Of a DNA stretch of 64,000 nt, positions 19,893 to 28,978 are shown piece by piece. The position numbers and the translations under genes are program-made. Every line of letters starts with the position of its first letter. Within the stretch, counting starts at the first letter, position 1. The notes under the pieces are model-generated. The model ran no database searches. It was given only the letters and a program-made list of their open reading frames with translations, and was not told the DNA's origin. Origin of the DNA: Sphingomonas sp. Leaf34 (GTDB lineage: Bacteria > Pseudomonadota > Alphaproteobacteria > Sphingomonadales > Sphingomonadaceae); assembly GCF_001421805.1 (NCBI RefSeq), contig NZ_LMLC01000003.1:248236-312235 (forward strand), read 5' to 3'.

Positions 19893-21644
19893 CTAAGCCG
19901 TCACACCGACCCGATCCGCGAACAGCCCCTGCAGGTCCTTCTTCAGGATCTTGCCGTTCGCGTTTCGCGGCAACGTCTCGTGCACGAACCGCACCGCGAC
20001 CGGCGTCTTGAACGCCGCCAGATGCTGCCGCACCCAGCCCTGCAATTCGGCCTCGGTCGTCACCGCGCCCGGCGCGAGGTGCACCACCGCCGCGGGCTCC
20101 TCGCCCAGGATCCGGTGCGGGATGCCGATCAGCGCCGCATCCGTCACCGCCGGGTGCGCGTATAGGACGTTCTCCACCTCGCTCGAATAGATGTTCTCGC
20201 CGCCGCGGATGATCATGTCCTTGGCGCGGTCGACGATGTAGCAGAACCCCTCCTCGTCGAGCCGCGCCAGATCGCCGGTGCGCACCCAGCCGTCGACGAA
20301 CGTCGCCGCGGTGGCCTCGGGCTTGTTCCAGTATCCCTTCACGATCATCGGCCCGCGCGCCCAGAGTTCGCCGATCTCGCCTACCGGCAGCTCGGTCACG
20401 CCGTCGTCGGCGACGATCTTGAGGTCGGCGACCGCGACGGGTGGCCCTGCGCTGGTCGGGCGGTTGAGATATTCCTCGGCGCCGTGATGCGTGACGGTCG
20501 CCATCGTCTCGGTCATGCCCCAGCCATTGCCGGGCATCGCGCCGAACTCGGCATGGATCCGCTTCACCAGCTCGGGCGCCGCGGGCGCGCCGCCATAGGC
20601 GATCGATTCGAGTGACGAGAGGTCGTATTTGTCGCGATCGGGATGTTCGAGCAGCTGCCACGCGATCGTCGGCACGCCGCCGGTGATGTTGACCTTTTCG
20701 CGCTCGATGATCTCCATCGCGCGGATCGTGTCCCATTTGCGCATGAAGATCATCGTGCTGCCCGTCGCGATCACCCCCATCATACCCGCGGAGCACGCGG
20801 TGACGTGGAACAGCGGGATCACCGTCAGCGTCACGCGCGGCGTCGGCTCCGGCGGCGCCTCGCCACGCCGCAGGAACGAGCGCGCCGACGAATAGCCGCC
20901 CGACAGGATGTTCGACATCATGTTGCGGTGCGTCCCCAGCGCCCCCTTGGGGGCGCCGGTGGTGCCGCTGGTGTAGAAGATCGTCGCATCGTCGTCGGGC
21001 GCGATCGTCGCCTCGGGCAGGCCGATATCGGGCAGCGCCGCCCAATCGTGCGGCGTGCCGATCACGTCCTCCAGCCGCGTGACGATCCCGGTCAGCGGCT
21101 CCGTGGCGCGTGCGACGAGCACATGCTCCAGCGCGGGTAGCGTCGCATACGCCCCCTCCAGCCGGTGATGCCGCTCATCATCGGTGATGAGCACGCGCGC
21201 GCCCGAATCGGCGAGGCCGTATTCCATCTCCGCGCCGGTCCACCACGCATTGAGTGGCACCATGATCGCGCCGATGCTGGCGCCGGCAAAGAACGCCACC
21301 GGCCATTCGGGCAAATTGCGCATCGCCAGCGCGACGCGGTCGCCAGCGCCGATCCCCATGTCGCGCAACCGGTGCGCCAGCACCGCAATCGCTCGAAAAT
21401 TCGCCTCGTAGGTGACACGCTCGTCCTCATACGACGTGAACACCCGCTCGCCATGCGCGCGCGCCGCCTCGGCCAGCCAGCGCAGCGACGGCGGCGCGTT
21501 CTTCCAGATCCGCGTCTCGACGCCGCCGATCGCCAGCGTCTCCATCTCGAATTTCGCGCCGGGCGCGGTCAGGAGTCGCCCGGCATCGGCGAGCGACATC
21601 GCCGGCCAGGAGGGATCGGATGCGATGATCGGTTCGCTTGCCAA
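19893..21644 (-). CDS. Class I adenylate-forming acyl-CoA synthetase
   Basis: Activates a carboxylic acid to its CoA thioester via an acyl-AMP. The P-loop FYTSGTTGAPKG is at 223-234, the A5 motif GWGMTET and the A7 region GWVRTGDLARLDEEG are intact, and the catalytic lysine lies in the terminal motif PRNANGKILKKDL. 583 residues with no extra domains. Chain-length or aromatic specificity cannot be read, but the divergent acyl-CoA catabolic genes suggest a degradative role. Confidence 0.9.
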   Translation of the reverse strand: MASEPIIASDPSWPAMSLADAGRLLTAPGAKFEMETLAIGGVETRIWKNAPPSLRWLAEAARAHGERVFTSYEDERVTYEANFRAIAVLAHRLRDMGIGAGDRVALAMRNLPEWPVAFFAGASIGAIMVPLNAWWTGAEMEYGLADSGARVLITDDERHHRLEGAYATLPALEHVLVARATEPLTGIVTRLEDVIGTPHDWAALPDIGLPEATIAPDDDATIFYTSGTTGAPKGALGTHRNMMSNILSGGYSSARSFLRRGEAPPEPTPRVTLTVIPLFHVTACSAGMMGVIATGSTMIFMRKWDTIRAMEIIEREKVNITGGVPTIAWQLLEHPDRDKYDLSSLESIAYGGAPAAPELVKRIHAEFGAMPGNGWGMTETMATVTHHGAEEYLNRPTSAGPPVAVADLKIVADDGVTELPVGEIGELWARGPMIVKGYWNKPEATAATFVDGWVRTGDLARLDEEGFCYIVDRAKDMIIRGGENIYSSEVENVLYAHPAVTDAALIGIPHRILGEEPAAVVHLAPGAVTTEAELQGWVRQHLAAFKTPVAVRFVHETLPRNANGKILKKDLQGLFADRVGVTA

Positions 21645-21792
21645 GACCGGTTGACTCCAGAGTTGAATTTCGGGTTTGGCTTATCGCCTGTTCGAAGACA
21701 GGTTATAGTTGATTCCTGCTTCGCTCAAGGCAATAGAGGCATTAACTTCGAACTAGGGGTATGGAGCGAGCCGTGACGGGGACGATCGAAAC

Positions 21793-23013
21793 ATGAAAAC
21801 CGCCAAGCCCTCGGCACATGGCTTCGACGCGAGCCGTCTGGCCGCGATCGATGTGCTGCTCCAGACCCGCTATCTGGATTCGGGCAAGCTACCCAACGCG
21901 CAGCTGCTGATCGCGCGCGACGGCGAGGTGGTGCACTTCTCGCATGCCGGCGCCGCCCGCGAAGACGGCAAGACGGTCGACGAGGGATCGCTGTTCCGGA
22001 TCGCGTCGATGACCAAGCCGATCACCTCGGTCGCCTTCATGATGCTGGTCGAGCAGGGCCTCGTCGCGGTCGATACGCCGGTCCATCACGTGCTGCCCGA
22101 ATTCAAGGATATCGGCGTCTATAACGGCGGCGGCGCGGGCGTCCCGTTCGTCACCAAGCCGACCGCCGAGCCGATGCGGATGATCGACCTTCTCCGCCAC
22201 ACTGCGGGGCTCACCTACAGCTTCCAGAATCGTTCGAACATCGACGCCGCCTATCGCGAAGCCAAGATCGAGAACTGGCATGGCGGCCATGATCTCGACG
22301 GCTTCGTCGCCGCGCTGGCGCAGATCCCGCTCGAATTCTCGCCGGGCACCGCCTGGAATTATTCGGTCGCGACCGACGTACTCGGCGCGGTCGTACAGCG
22401 CGTGTCGGGGCTGCCGCTCGACCAGTTCTTCAAGACGCGCATCTTCGCACCGCTCAAGATGAAGGACACGTTTTTCCAGGTCCCCAAGGGCAAGATCGAC
22501 CGCCTTACGGATTGCTACACGCTTGTGCCCGGCAAGGGCCGCGTGATGTACGATCGCGGCGCGGACAGCGGGTGGAGCCGGATGCCGAAGCTCGTCTCCG
22601 GCGGCGGCGGACTCGTGTCGACCGCGCTCGATTACCACCGGTTCAACACCATGCTGCTGAACGGCGGCGAACTCGACGGCGCGCGAATCCTCGGGCGCAA
22701 GACGCTCGCCCTGATGACGCAGAACCACCTGCCCGGAAAATCCGATCTCGCGACGATGTCGAAGTCGCTGTTCAGCGAGGCGTCGAACGCGGGCACCGGC
22801 TTCGGCCTCGGCTTCGCGATCACCGACGACGTCGCCAAGACGATGGTGCCGGGCTCGCAGGGCGAATATTACTGGGGCGGGATGTTCTCGACCGCGTTCT
22901 TCGTCGACCCGGTCGAGCGCGTCTCGATGGTGTTCATGACGCAGCTCTCGCCCAGCAGCCTCTATCCGATCCGCCGCGAGCTGAAGACGATGATCTACGC
23001 CGCGATAACCTGA
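21793..23013 (+). CDS. Serine hydrolase, class C beta-lactamase fold
   Basis: 406 residues with the nucleophile motif SMTK (S72, K75) and the general-base tyrosine Y190 in WNYSVATD. No signal peptide is seen, which argues for a cytoplasmic esterase (family VIII type) rather than a beta-lactamase. It opens the plus-strand acyl-CoA gene group and is divergent from the acyl-CoA synthetase gene 148 nt away, so an ester- or lactone-cleaving step in the same pathway is plausible. Confidence 0.88.
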   Translation: MKTAKPSAHGFDASRLAAIDVLLQTRYLDSGKLPNAQLLIARDGEVVHFSHAGAAREDGKTVDEGSLFRIASMTKPITSVAFMMLVEQGLVAVDTPVHHVLPEFKDIGVYNGGGAGVPFVTKPTAEPMRMIDLLRHTAGLTYSFQNRSNIDAAYREAKIENWHGGHDLDGFVAALAQIPLEFSPGTAWNYSVATDVLGAVVQRVSGLPLDQFFKTRIFAPLKMKDTFFQVPKGKIDRLTDCYTLVPGKGRVMYDRGADSGWSRMPKLVSGGGGLVSTALDYHRFNTMLLNGGELDGARILGRKTLALMTQNHLPGKSDLATMSKSLFSEASNAGTGFGLGFAITDDVAKTMVPGSQGEYYWGGMFSTAFFVDPVERVSMVFMTQLSPSSLYPIRRELKTMIYAAIT

Positions 23014-23026
23014 TCCAGACACGGCC

Positions 23027-23105
23027 GTCATCCCGGCGAACGCCGGGACCCAGGGCCGCACGCACACCGATTTTGGCTCTGGGTCCCGGCGTTCGCCGGG
23101 ATGAC
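23027..23105. repeat. Inverted repeat with hairpin arms, C/G variant
   Basis: Perfect 27-nt arms at 23027-23053 and 23079-23105. Each arm holds the hairpin CCCGGC-GAAC-GCCGGG followed by ACCCAG, the same plan as 7241-7320 with both sides of the stem changed together. It separates the hydrolase gene from the FadB-like gene. Confidence 0.9.
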
Positions 23106-23125
23106 GGGGCCAGCACCAGGAGAGA

Positions 23126-25159
23126 ATGATGACCAGCCCGATCCGCACCGAACGCCATGACGACGTCCTCGTGATCATCTCGAACAACCCGCCGGTAAAC
23201 GCGCTCGGCGCCGCGGTCCGCCAGGGCCTCGAAGCCGCGATCAACGAAGGCGTCGGCGACGACAGCTTCACCGCGATGGTCATCCGCTGCGACGGGCGTA
23301 CCTTCTTCGCCGGCGCCGACATCACCGAGTTCGGCAAGGAAATGGTCGAGCCCGGCCTGCCGACCGTCGTCGACATGATCGAGGCCTCGTCGAAGCCGGT
23401 GGTCGCCGCGATCCACGGCACCGCGCTCGGCGGCGGGTGCGAGGTCACGCTCGGTTGCCATTACCGCGTCGCCGTCCCCTCGGCGAAGATCGGCACGCCC
23501 GAGGTGAAGCTCGGCCTGCTCCCCGGCGCAGGCGGCACGCAGCGTATCCCGCGCATCGCCGGCGTAAAGCTCGCGCTCGAAATGACCGCGAAGGGCGATC
23601 CGATCTCGGCGAAGAACGCGCTCGACGCCGGCCTGATCGACAAGATCGTCGGTGAGGACTCGCTCGAGGCCGACGCCGTCGCGTTCGCGCGCGAGATCGC
23701 GACCAAGCGCCCCCTGCCCCGTGCGTCCGAGAAGACGGCGCCGGCCGATCCGGACGCGGTCGCTGCGTTCAAAAAGGAGAACGCCCGTCGTTTCCGTAAC
23801 TTCGACGCGCCGGCCGCGAACATCGCCTGCGTCGAGAAGGCCGCCGACGGCTCCAGCTTCCAGGAGGGCATAGCGTTCGAGCGCCAGGAGTTCATGAAGC
23901 TGATGACCGGCGTTCAGTCGGCAGCCCAGCGCCACATCTTCTTCGCCGAACGCCAGGCCGCCAAGATCGACGACGTCCCCGCCGACACCAAACTGCGCGA
24001 GATCAAGCGCGTCGGCGTGATCGGCGCGGGCACGATGGGCGGCGGCATCTCGATGAACTTCCTGTCCGCGGGCATCCCCGTCACGATCGTCGAGATGCAG
24101 CAGGACGCGCTCGATCGCGGCACCGGTGTCGTCCGCAAGAATTACGAGGCGACCGCCGCCAAGGGCCGGATGAAGCCCGAACAGGTCGAACAGGCGATGG
24201 GCGCCCTGAAGCCGACGCTCGACTTCGCCGATCTCGCCGAGTGCGACCTGATCATCGAGGCGGTGTATGAGACGATGGAGGTGAAGAAGGACATCTTCAC
24301 CAAGCTCGACGCGATCGCCAAGCCCGGCGCAATCCTCGCCTCGAACACCTCCTATCTCGACATCGACGCGATCGCGGCCTGCACGAAGCGTCCCGAGGAC
24401 GTCGTCGGGATGCACTTCTTCTCGCCCGCCAACGTGATGAAATTGCTCGAAGTGGTGCGCGGCGACAAGACCGCGGACGACGTGCTCGCGACCGTCATGG
24501 CGCTCGCCAAGAAGATCAAGAAGGTCGCGGTCGTCGCGGGCGTCACCTACGGCTTCATCGGCAACCGCATGCTCATGCCGCGCCAGGTCGAGGCGACCAA
24601 ACTGTTGCTCGAAGGCGCGAGCCCCGAGCAGATCGACAAGGTCCACGTCGCGTTCGGCATGCCGATGGGCCCGTTCCAGATGAGCGACCTCGCCGGCGTC
24701 GACATCGGATGGCATCGCGACCCGAGCCGGATCGAGAACATTCGCGACGCACTCGCTGCCGAAAACCGCTGGGGGCAGAAGACCAAGGCGGGCTTCTACG
24801 ATTATGACGAGAAGCGCACGCCGTCGAATTCCCCCCGCGTGACGGAAATCATCGACGATTTCCGCGCCAAGTCGGGCGTCACCCCGCGCGAGATCAGCGA
24901 CGAGGAGATCGTCGTACGCACGCTCTACACGATGGTCAACGAGGGCGCGCTGATCCTCGAGGAGGGCAAGGCCCAGCGCGCGTCCGACGTCGATGTGGTC
25001 TGGATCTACGGCTATGGCTGGCCGGTCTATCGCGGCGGCCCGATGTTCTGGGCGCAGTCCGAGGGGCTGGCGAAGGTCGTTGCGGGGCTCGAGAAATACG
25101 GCTTCCCGGTGGCGAAGTCGCTGAAGGACGCAGCCACCTCGGGCGGTCGCCTGAAGTGA
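23126..25159 (+). CDS. FadB-like enoyl-CoA hydratase / 3-hydroxyacyl-CoA dehydrogenase
   Basis: Bifunctional beta-oxidation enzyme of 677 residues. The N-terminal crotonase domain (1-190) contains [15 protein letters not shown] and the catalytic glutamates in [17 protein letters not shown]. The NAD-binding domain follows from about residue 295 with [12 protein letters not shown], then the C-terminal 3HCDH domains ([30 protein letters not shown]). Start is ATG-ATG; the second, at 23129, is better spaced from AGGAG. Confidence 0.94.
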   Translation: MMTSPIRTERHDDVLVIISNNPPVNALGAAVRQGLEAAINEGVGDDSFTAMVIRCDGRTFFAGADITEFGKEMVEPGLPTVVDMIEASSKPVVAAIHGTALGGGCEVTLGCHYRVAVPSAKIGTPEVKLGLLPGAGGTQRIPRIAGVKLALEMTAKGDPISAKNALDAGLIDKIVGEDSLEADAVAFAREIATKRPLPRASEKTAPADPDAVAAFKKENARRFRNFDAPAANIACVEKAADGSSFQEGIAFERQEFMKLMTGVQSAAQRHIFFAERQAAKIDDVPADTKLREIKRVGVIGAGTMGGGISMNFLSAGIPVTIVEMQQDALDRGTGVVRKNYEATAAKGRMKPEQVEQAMGALKPTLDFADLAECDLIIEAVYETMEVKKDIFTKLDAIAKPGAILASNTSYLDIDAIAACTKRPEDVVGMHFFSPANVMKLLEVVRGDKTADDVLATVMALAKKIKKVAVVAGVTYGFIGNRMLMPRQVEATKLLLEGASPEQIDKVHVAFGMPMGPFQMSDLAGVDIGWHRDPSRIENIRDALAAENRWGQKTKAGFYDYDEKRTPSNSPRVTEIIDDFRAKSGVTPREISDEEIVVRTLYTMVNEGALILEEGKAQRASDVDVVWIYGYGWPVYRGGPMFWAQSEGLAKVVAGLEKYGFPVAKSLKDAATSGGRLK

Positions 25160-25196
25160 TCGCGCGCGGCCGCCTCGTCCGGGCGATCCCACGCTG

Positions 25197-26501
25197 ATGG
25201 ACCGCTCCGCGCTCCAGACCGCGGCGGCGATCCGTGCGGGCGAGACGACCGCGCTCGCCGAGTGCGAGGCGGCGATCGCGCGGATCGAGGCGCGCGACGG
25301 TGCGATCAACGCCGTCGTCGTCCGCGATTTCGCCCGGGCGCGGGAGGCCGCCAGCGTGCTCGACGCGGAAGGTCCTGACGAACGGCCGCTGTTCGGCGTG
25401 CCGATGACCGTCAAGGAATCGTTCGACGTCGCCGGGCTGCCGACCAGCTGGGGCGTCGGGGTCCACCGCGACAACATCGTCGACCGCGATGCGGTGGCCG
25501 TGACACGACTAAAGGCGGCGGGTGCGGTGATCCTCGGCAAGACCAACGTGCCAGTGCGATTGAGCGACTGGCAAGCCGACAATCCGATCTATGGCCGCAC
25601 CAACCATCCGCTCGATACCGCGCTCACCCCCGGCGGATCGTCGGGCGGCGGCGCGGCCGCGCTCGCCTCGGGCATGGTGCCGCTCGAGCTCGGCTCCGAC
25701 ATTGGCGGCTCGATCCGCGTACCCGCCGCGTTCTGCGGTGTCTGGGGGCACAAGCCGACCTATGGCGTGCTGTCCGACATCGGCCACCGCGTTCCCGGCA
25801 CCGACGGGGCAAGCGCCGTCCTGGGCGTGATCGGCCCGCTCGCGCGCGATTCCGAGGATCTGGCCGTCGCGCTCGACATCCTTGCCGACCTCCCGCTGCC
25901 CCGCCCGAGCGTCGACCTCGCCCGGCCGCGGATCCTGCTGCTGACCGCGCATCCCGCGGCGCGCGTGGATTCGTCGATCGTGTCGGCGATCGAGCATGTC
26001 GGGGAGGTGCTGGGCCGCGCAGCTGCCATCGTGTCGCACGCCGCGCCGGCGATCGACCTGGCGGCGCAGCATGCGGATTACATGCGGATGCTCGGCATCG
26101 CGATGACGCGCGGCGGCCCGGCGCGTGACGGCAAGGTCGCGACGCTGTCGCACTGGTTCGGCCTGCTCGATTCGCAGGCGCGGCTGCAGCGCGCATGGGG
26201 CGCGCTGTTCGAAGAGTTCGACGCGGTGATCGCGCCCGCCAGCGGCGTGAGCGCCTTCGCGCACATCGCCGAGCGCAATGTCGCGCGACGCACGCTGTCG
26301 ATCGACGGCGAGGACACCCCGTTCGGCGTCCAGTTCGCCTGGGCGGGTCTCGCCACCTTCCCCAATCTGCCCGCAACCAGCGTGCCCGTCGGGATCGACC
26401 CGCGCGGCCTGCCGATCGGCGTGCAGGTCATCACCAACCGTTACCGCGACCACGACGCGATCGCCGTCGCCGCGCTCGCCCACCGATTAAGCAGGAGCTG
26501 A
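25197..26501 (+). CDS. Amidase signature family protein
   Basis: Amide hydrolase with a complete Ser-cisSer-Lys triad: K73 in MTVKESFD, S148 in TPGGSSGG and S172 in DIGGSIRVP. It is 434 residues, shorter than GatA, and no gatB or gatC is adjacent, so a catabolic amidase is more likely than a tRNA amidotransferase. Sitting between the FadB-like gene and two acyl-CoA dehydrogenases, it may release a carboxylic acid that enters the pathway; that is inference. Confidence 0.9.
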   Translation: MDRSALQTAAAIRAGETTALAECEAAIARIEARDGAINAVVVRDFARAREAASVLDAEGPDERPLFGVPMTVKESFDVAGLPTSWGVGVHRDNIVDRDAVAVTRLKAAGAVILGKTNVPVRLSDWQADNPIYGRTNHPLDTALTPGGSSGGGAAALASGMVPLELGSDIGGSIRVPAAFCGVWGHKPTYGVLSDIGHRVPGTDGASAVLGVIGPLARDSEDLAVALDILADLPLPRPSVDLARPRILLLTAHPAARVDSSIVSAIEHVGEVLGRAAAIVSHAAPAIDLAAQHADYMRMLGIAMTRGGPARDGKVATLSHWFGLLDSQARLQRAWGALFEEFDAVIAPASGVSAFAHIAERNVARRTLSIDGEDTPFGVQFAWAGLATFPNLPATSVPVGIDPRGLPIGVQVITNRYRDHDAIAVAALAHRLSRS

Positions 26502-26505
26502 TCCG

Positions 26506-27687
26506 ATGTCCGACCTCGACACTTTCCGGTCCGAAACCCGCGCCTGGCTCGCGGAAAACTGCCCGCCCGAGATGCGCAAACCTGTGCGCTCGGAGGACGA
26601 TGTCTGCTGGGGCGGGCGCCAGTTCAAGCCGTCGAGCCCGGCGCAAAAGGAGTGGCTCGACAAGATGGCCGCTAAGGGCTGGACCGTCCCTGACTGGCCC
26701 AAGGCCTATGGCGGCGGCGGGCTGTCGCCGGCCGAGACCAAGATTTTGCGCGAAGAGATGGCGGCAATAAAGGCGCGCAACCCGCTCAACTCGTTCGGTA
26801 TCTCGATGCTTGGACCGGCGCTGCTGAAATATGGCACCGAGGAGCAGAAGCTCGATCACCTGACCAAGATCGCGCGCGGCGAGATCCGCTGGTGCCAAGG
26901 CTATTCTGAGCCGAATGCGGGCTCCGACCTTGCAGGGCTTGCCACCTCGGCGGAGGACAAGGGCGACCATTATCTCGTCAACGGGCAGAAGGTGTGGACC
27001 TCCTACGCCGACAAGGCCGACTGGATCTTCTGCCTCGTCCGCACCGACAAGACGAGCAAGCAGGGCGGGATCAGCTTCGTGCTGTTCGACATGGCCTCGC
27101 CCGGCGTGTCGACCAAGCCGATCCTGCTGATCAGCGGCAATTCGCCGTTCTGCGAGACGTTCTTCGACAATGTCGAGGTGCCCAAGATCAACCGCGTGTA
27201 CGACGAGAACAAGGGCTGGGACGTCGCGAAATATCTGCTCGGGCATGAGCGCGAGATGATCTCAGGCATGGGCCTCGCGTCGAGCGGCGGCAATCCGCTG
27301 ATCGACGGCGCGATCGCCACCGTCGGGCTCGGCCATGACGGCCGGCTCGCGGATCCGCTGCTGCGCGCGTCGATCGCGGTGTTCGAGGTGCGCGCGAAGG
27401 CGTTCGGGGCAATGTCCGAGCGGTTCATCGACGAACTGAAGGCGGGCAAGGCGCACCCAGCGCAGCCGAGCATGATGAAATATTACGGCACCGAGCTGAA
27501 CAAGTCGCGGTACGAGCTGATGATGGCGGCGGGCGGTTCGGACGCGCTCGAATGGGACAGCGACCGATCGCGCGGCGGGGCTGTCCCCCGGTCATGGCTG
27601 CGCACCAAGGCGAACTCGATCGAGGGCGGAACGAGCGAGATCCAGCTCAACATCATCGCCAAGCGGATCCTCGAACTGCCCGCCTGA
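26506..27687 (+). CDS. Acyl-CoA dehydrogenase, catalytic-type subunit
   Basis: FAD-dependent alpha,beta-dehydrogenase, 393 residues. FAD/substrate motifs CQGYSEPNAGSDLA and QKVWTSYADKADW are present. The catalytic-base position is E373 in ANSIEGGTSEIQLN, equivalent to the YEGT motif of medium-chain dehydrogenases. It starts 4 nt after the amidase stop. The next gene is a second dehydrogenase that lacks this motif, suggesting the two form one heteromeric enzyme. Confidence 0.93.
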   Translation: MSDLDTFRSETRAWLAENCPPEMRKPVRSEDDVCWGGRQFKPSSPAQKEWLDKMAAKGWTVPDWPKAYGGGGLSPAETKILREEMAAIKARNPLNSFGISMLGPALLKYGTEEQKLDHLTKIARGEIRWCQGYSEPNAGSDLAGLATSAEDKGDHYLVNGQKVWTSYADKADWIFCLVRTDKTSKQGGISFVLFDMASPGVSTKPILLISGNSPFCETFFDNVEVPKINRVYDENKGWDVAKYLLGHEREMISGMGLASSGGNPLIDGAIATVGLGHDGRLADPLLRASIAVFEVRAKAFGAMSERFIDELKAGKAHPAQPSMMKYYGTELNKSRYELMMAAGGSDALEWDSDRSRGGAVPRSWLRTKANSIEGGTSEIQLNIIAKRILELPA

Positions 27688-27699
27688 CCTTTGACCGTT

Positions 27700-27778
27700 C
27701 TCCCGCGAAGGCGGGAGCCCAGAATCATGAACGCTGCGCGTGGGGCTCCTGGGCCCCCGCCTCCGCGGGGGAACCAGA
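27700..27778. repeat. Inverted repeat, CCCGC-GAAG-GCGGG type
   Basis: Left arm contains GTTCTCCCGCGAAGGCGGG then AGCCCAG; the right arm reads CTGGGCCCCCGCC...GCGGGGGAAC. Both arms are hairpins. The element ends within the ribosome-binding region of the next gene. Confidence 0.85.
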
Positions 27779-28906
27779 ATGCCACTCTATCTAGACGACG
27801 ACCAGACCGCCCTGCAGGACACCATTCGCGATTTCGTCGCGGAGCATGCGCCGGTTAGCCATATGCGGGCTTTGCGTGACGCCGACGACACAACCGGCTT
27901 CTCGCGCGACCTGTGGAAGCAGTTCGCGGAGATGGGCTTTACCGGCATCCTGATCGGCGAGGATCAGGGCGGCCTCGGGCTCGGCCATGTCGAGGCGGGC
28001 GTGGTGCTGGAGGAGATCGGGCGCAACCTGTCGCCTTCCCCGTTCCTTTCCACCGCGGTCGCGGCGGTCGAGGCGCTCAAAGGCACGGGCCAAGCCGAAC
28101 GCTGGTTCCCCGGGATCATCGCCGGCGAGACCGTCGCCGCGCTCGCGATCGACGAGCGCGCCAAGCACCGCGATACCGTCGCGATGAAGGCCGAACGGTC
28201 GGGCAACGGGTTCCGGCTGACCGGTGAGAAAAGGTTCGTCACGCACGGCCACACCGCCGACCTGATCATCGTCGCCGCCCGCACCGCAGGATCGGACGAC
28301 GACAAAGACGGCATCACCTTGTTCGCCGTCCCGAAGGACGCCGCCGGGCTGTCCGCACATGCCGAGCGCCTCGCCGACGCCAGCCTTGCCGCGCGCCTCG
28401 AGTTCGACGGCGTGGAGGTCAACGCGGATGCGGTGATCGGTGAAGTCGATGCCGGCCGCACGCCGCTCGATAGCCTGCTCCGCGCGGGGCGTACCGCCGC
28501 GTCGGCCGAGCTGCTCGGCGTCGGCGGCGGAGCGATGGATATGACGGTCGGCTACATGAAGCAGCGCAAGCAGTTCGGGACGCTGATCGGCAGCTTCCAG
28601 GCGCTCCAGCACCGCGCCGCGCATCTCTATTCGGAGATGGAGGTCGCGCGTGCCGCCGTCCTCAAGGCGCAGCAACTGCTCGACCAGGGCAGCGACTGCG
28701 CGGACGAGGCGGTGTCGGTGGCCAAGGCGATGACCGCGCTGGCGACCACGCTCAGTGTCCAGGAGGGCGTGCAGATGCACGGCGGGATCGGGATGACCGA
28801 CGAATATGACATCGGCTTCTACATGAAGCGCGCGCGGGTGCTCGCCGAGATGTTCGGCGACGCCAACTTCCACGCCGATCGTTTGGCGCTCGCTGCCGGC
28901 TATTGA
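27779..28906 (+). CDS. Acyl-CoA dehydrogenase, second subunit without the YEGT glutamate
   Basis: 375 residues of acyl-CoA dehydrogenase fold, beginning MPLYLDDDQTAL. The middle and C-terminal domains are recognisable (QEGVQMHGGIGMTDEYDIGF), but the segment aligned with the catalytic YEGT motif reads LAEMFGDANFHADRLAL, with no equivalent Glu-Gly-Thr. This matches the non-catalytic partner in alpha2beta2 dehydrogenases known from steroid and cholate degradation. The ribosome site (GGGGGAAC) is provided by the end of a palindromic repeat. Confidence 0.9.
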   Translation: MPLYLDDDQTALQDTIRDFVAEHAPVSHMRALRDADDTTGFSRDLWKQFAEMGFTGILIGEDQGGLGLGHVEAGVVLEEIGRNLSPSPFLSTAVAAVEALKGTGQAERWFPGIIAGETVAALAIDERAKHRDTVAMKAERSGNGFRLTGEKRFVTHGHTADLIIVAARTAGSDDDKDGITLFAVPKDAAGLSAHAERLADASLAARLEFDGVEVNADAVIGEVDAGRTPLDSLLRAGRTAASAELLGVGGGAMDMTVGYMKQRKQFGTLIGSFQALQHRAAHLYSEMEVARAAVLKAQQLLDQGSDCADEAVSVAKAMTALATTLSVQEGVQMHGGIGMTDEYDIGFYMKRARVLAEMFGDANFHADRLALAAGY

Positions 28907-28917
28907 CCAGAACTTGT

Positions 28918-28967
28918 GCCCCCGCGAAGGCGGGGCCCAGACTGGGCTCCCGCCTTCGCGGGAGAAC
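28918..28967. repeat. Compact inverted repeat, CCCGC-GAAG-GCGGG type
   Basis: Arms CCCCCGCGAAGGCGGGGCCCAG and its partner (beginning CTGGGCTCCCGCCTTCGCGG) almost abut, separated by one base. It fills the gap between the dehydrogenase and thioesterase genes. Confidence 0.88.
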
Positions 28968-28978
28968 ATGGAGGTCAG

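Noticed and set aside
21687..21702. CCTGTTCGAAGACAGG as an operator
   Set aside because: Only 5-bp arms around a 6-nt centre, with no regulator gene nearby; too weak to call.
21793..23013. Secreted beta-lactamase conferring resistance
   Set aside because: SxxK and the tyrosine are present, but there is no signal peptide and the context is acyl-CoA catabolism, so an esterase is more likely.
22934..25582. 882-codon open frame on the minus strand
   Set aside because: Antisense to the FadB-like gene. Its translation is Arg/Asp/His-rich with no domain, a usual by-product of high GC codon use opposite a real gene.
25197..26501. Glu-tRNA(Gln) amidotransferase subunit A (gatA)
   Set aside because: The amidase triad fits, but the protein is short (434 residues) and no gatB or gatC gene is adjacent.
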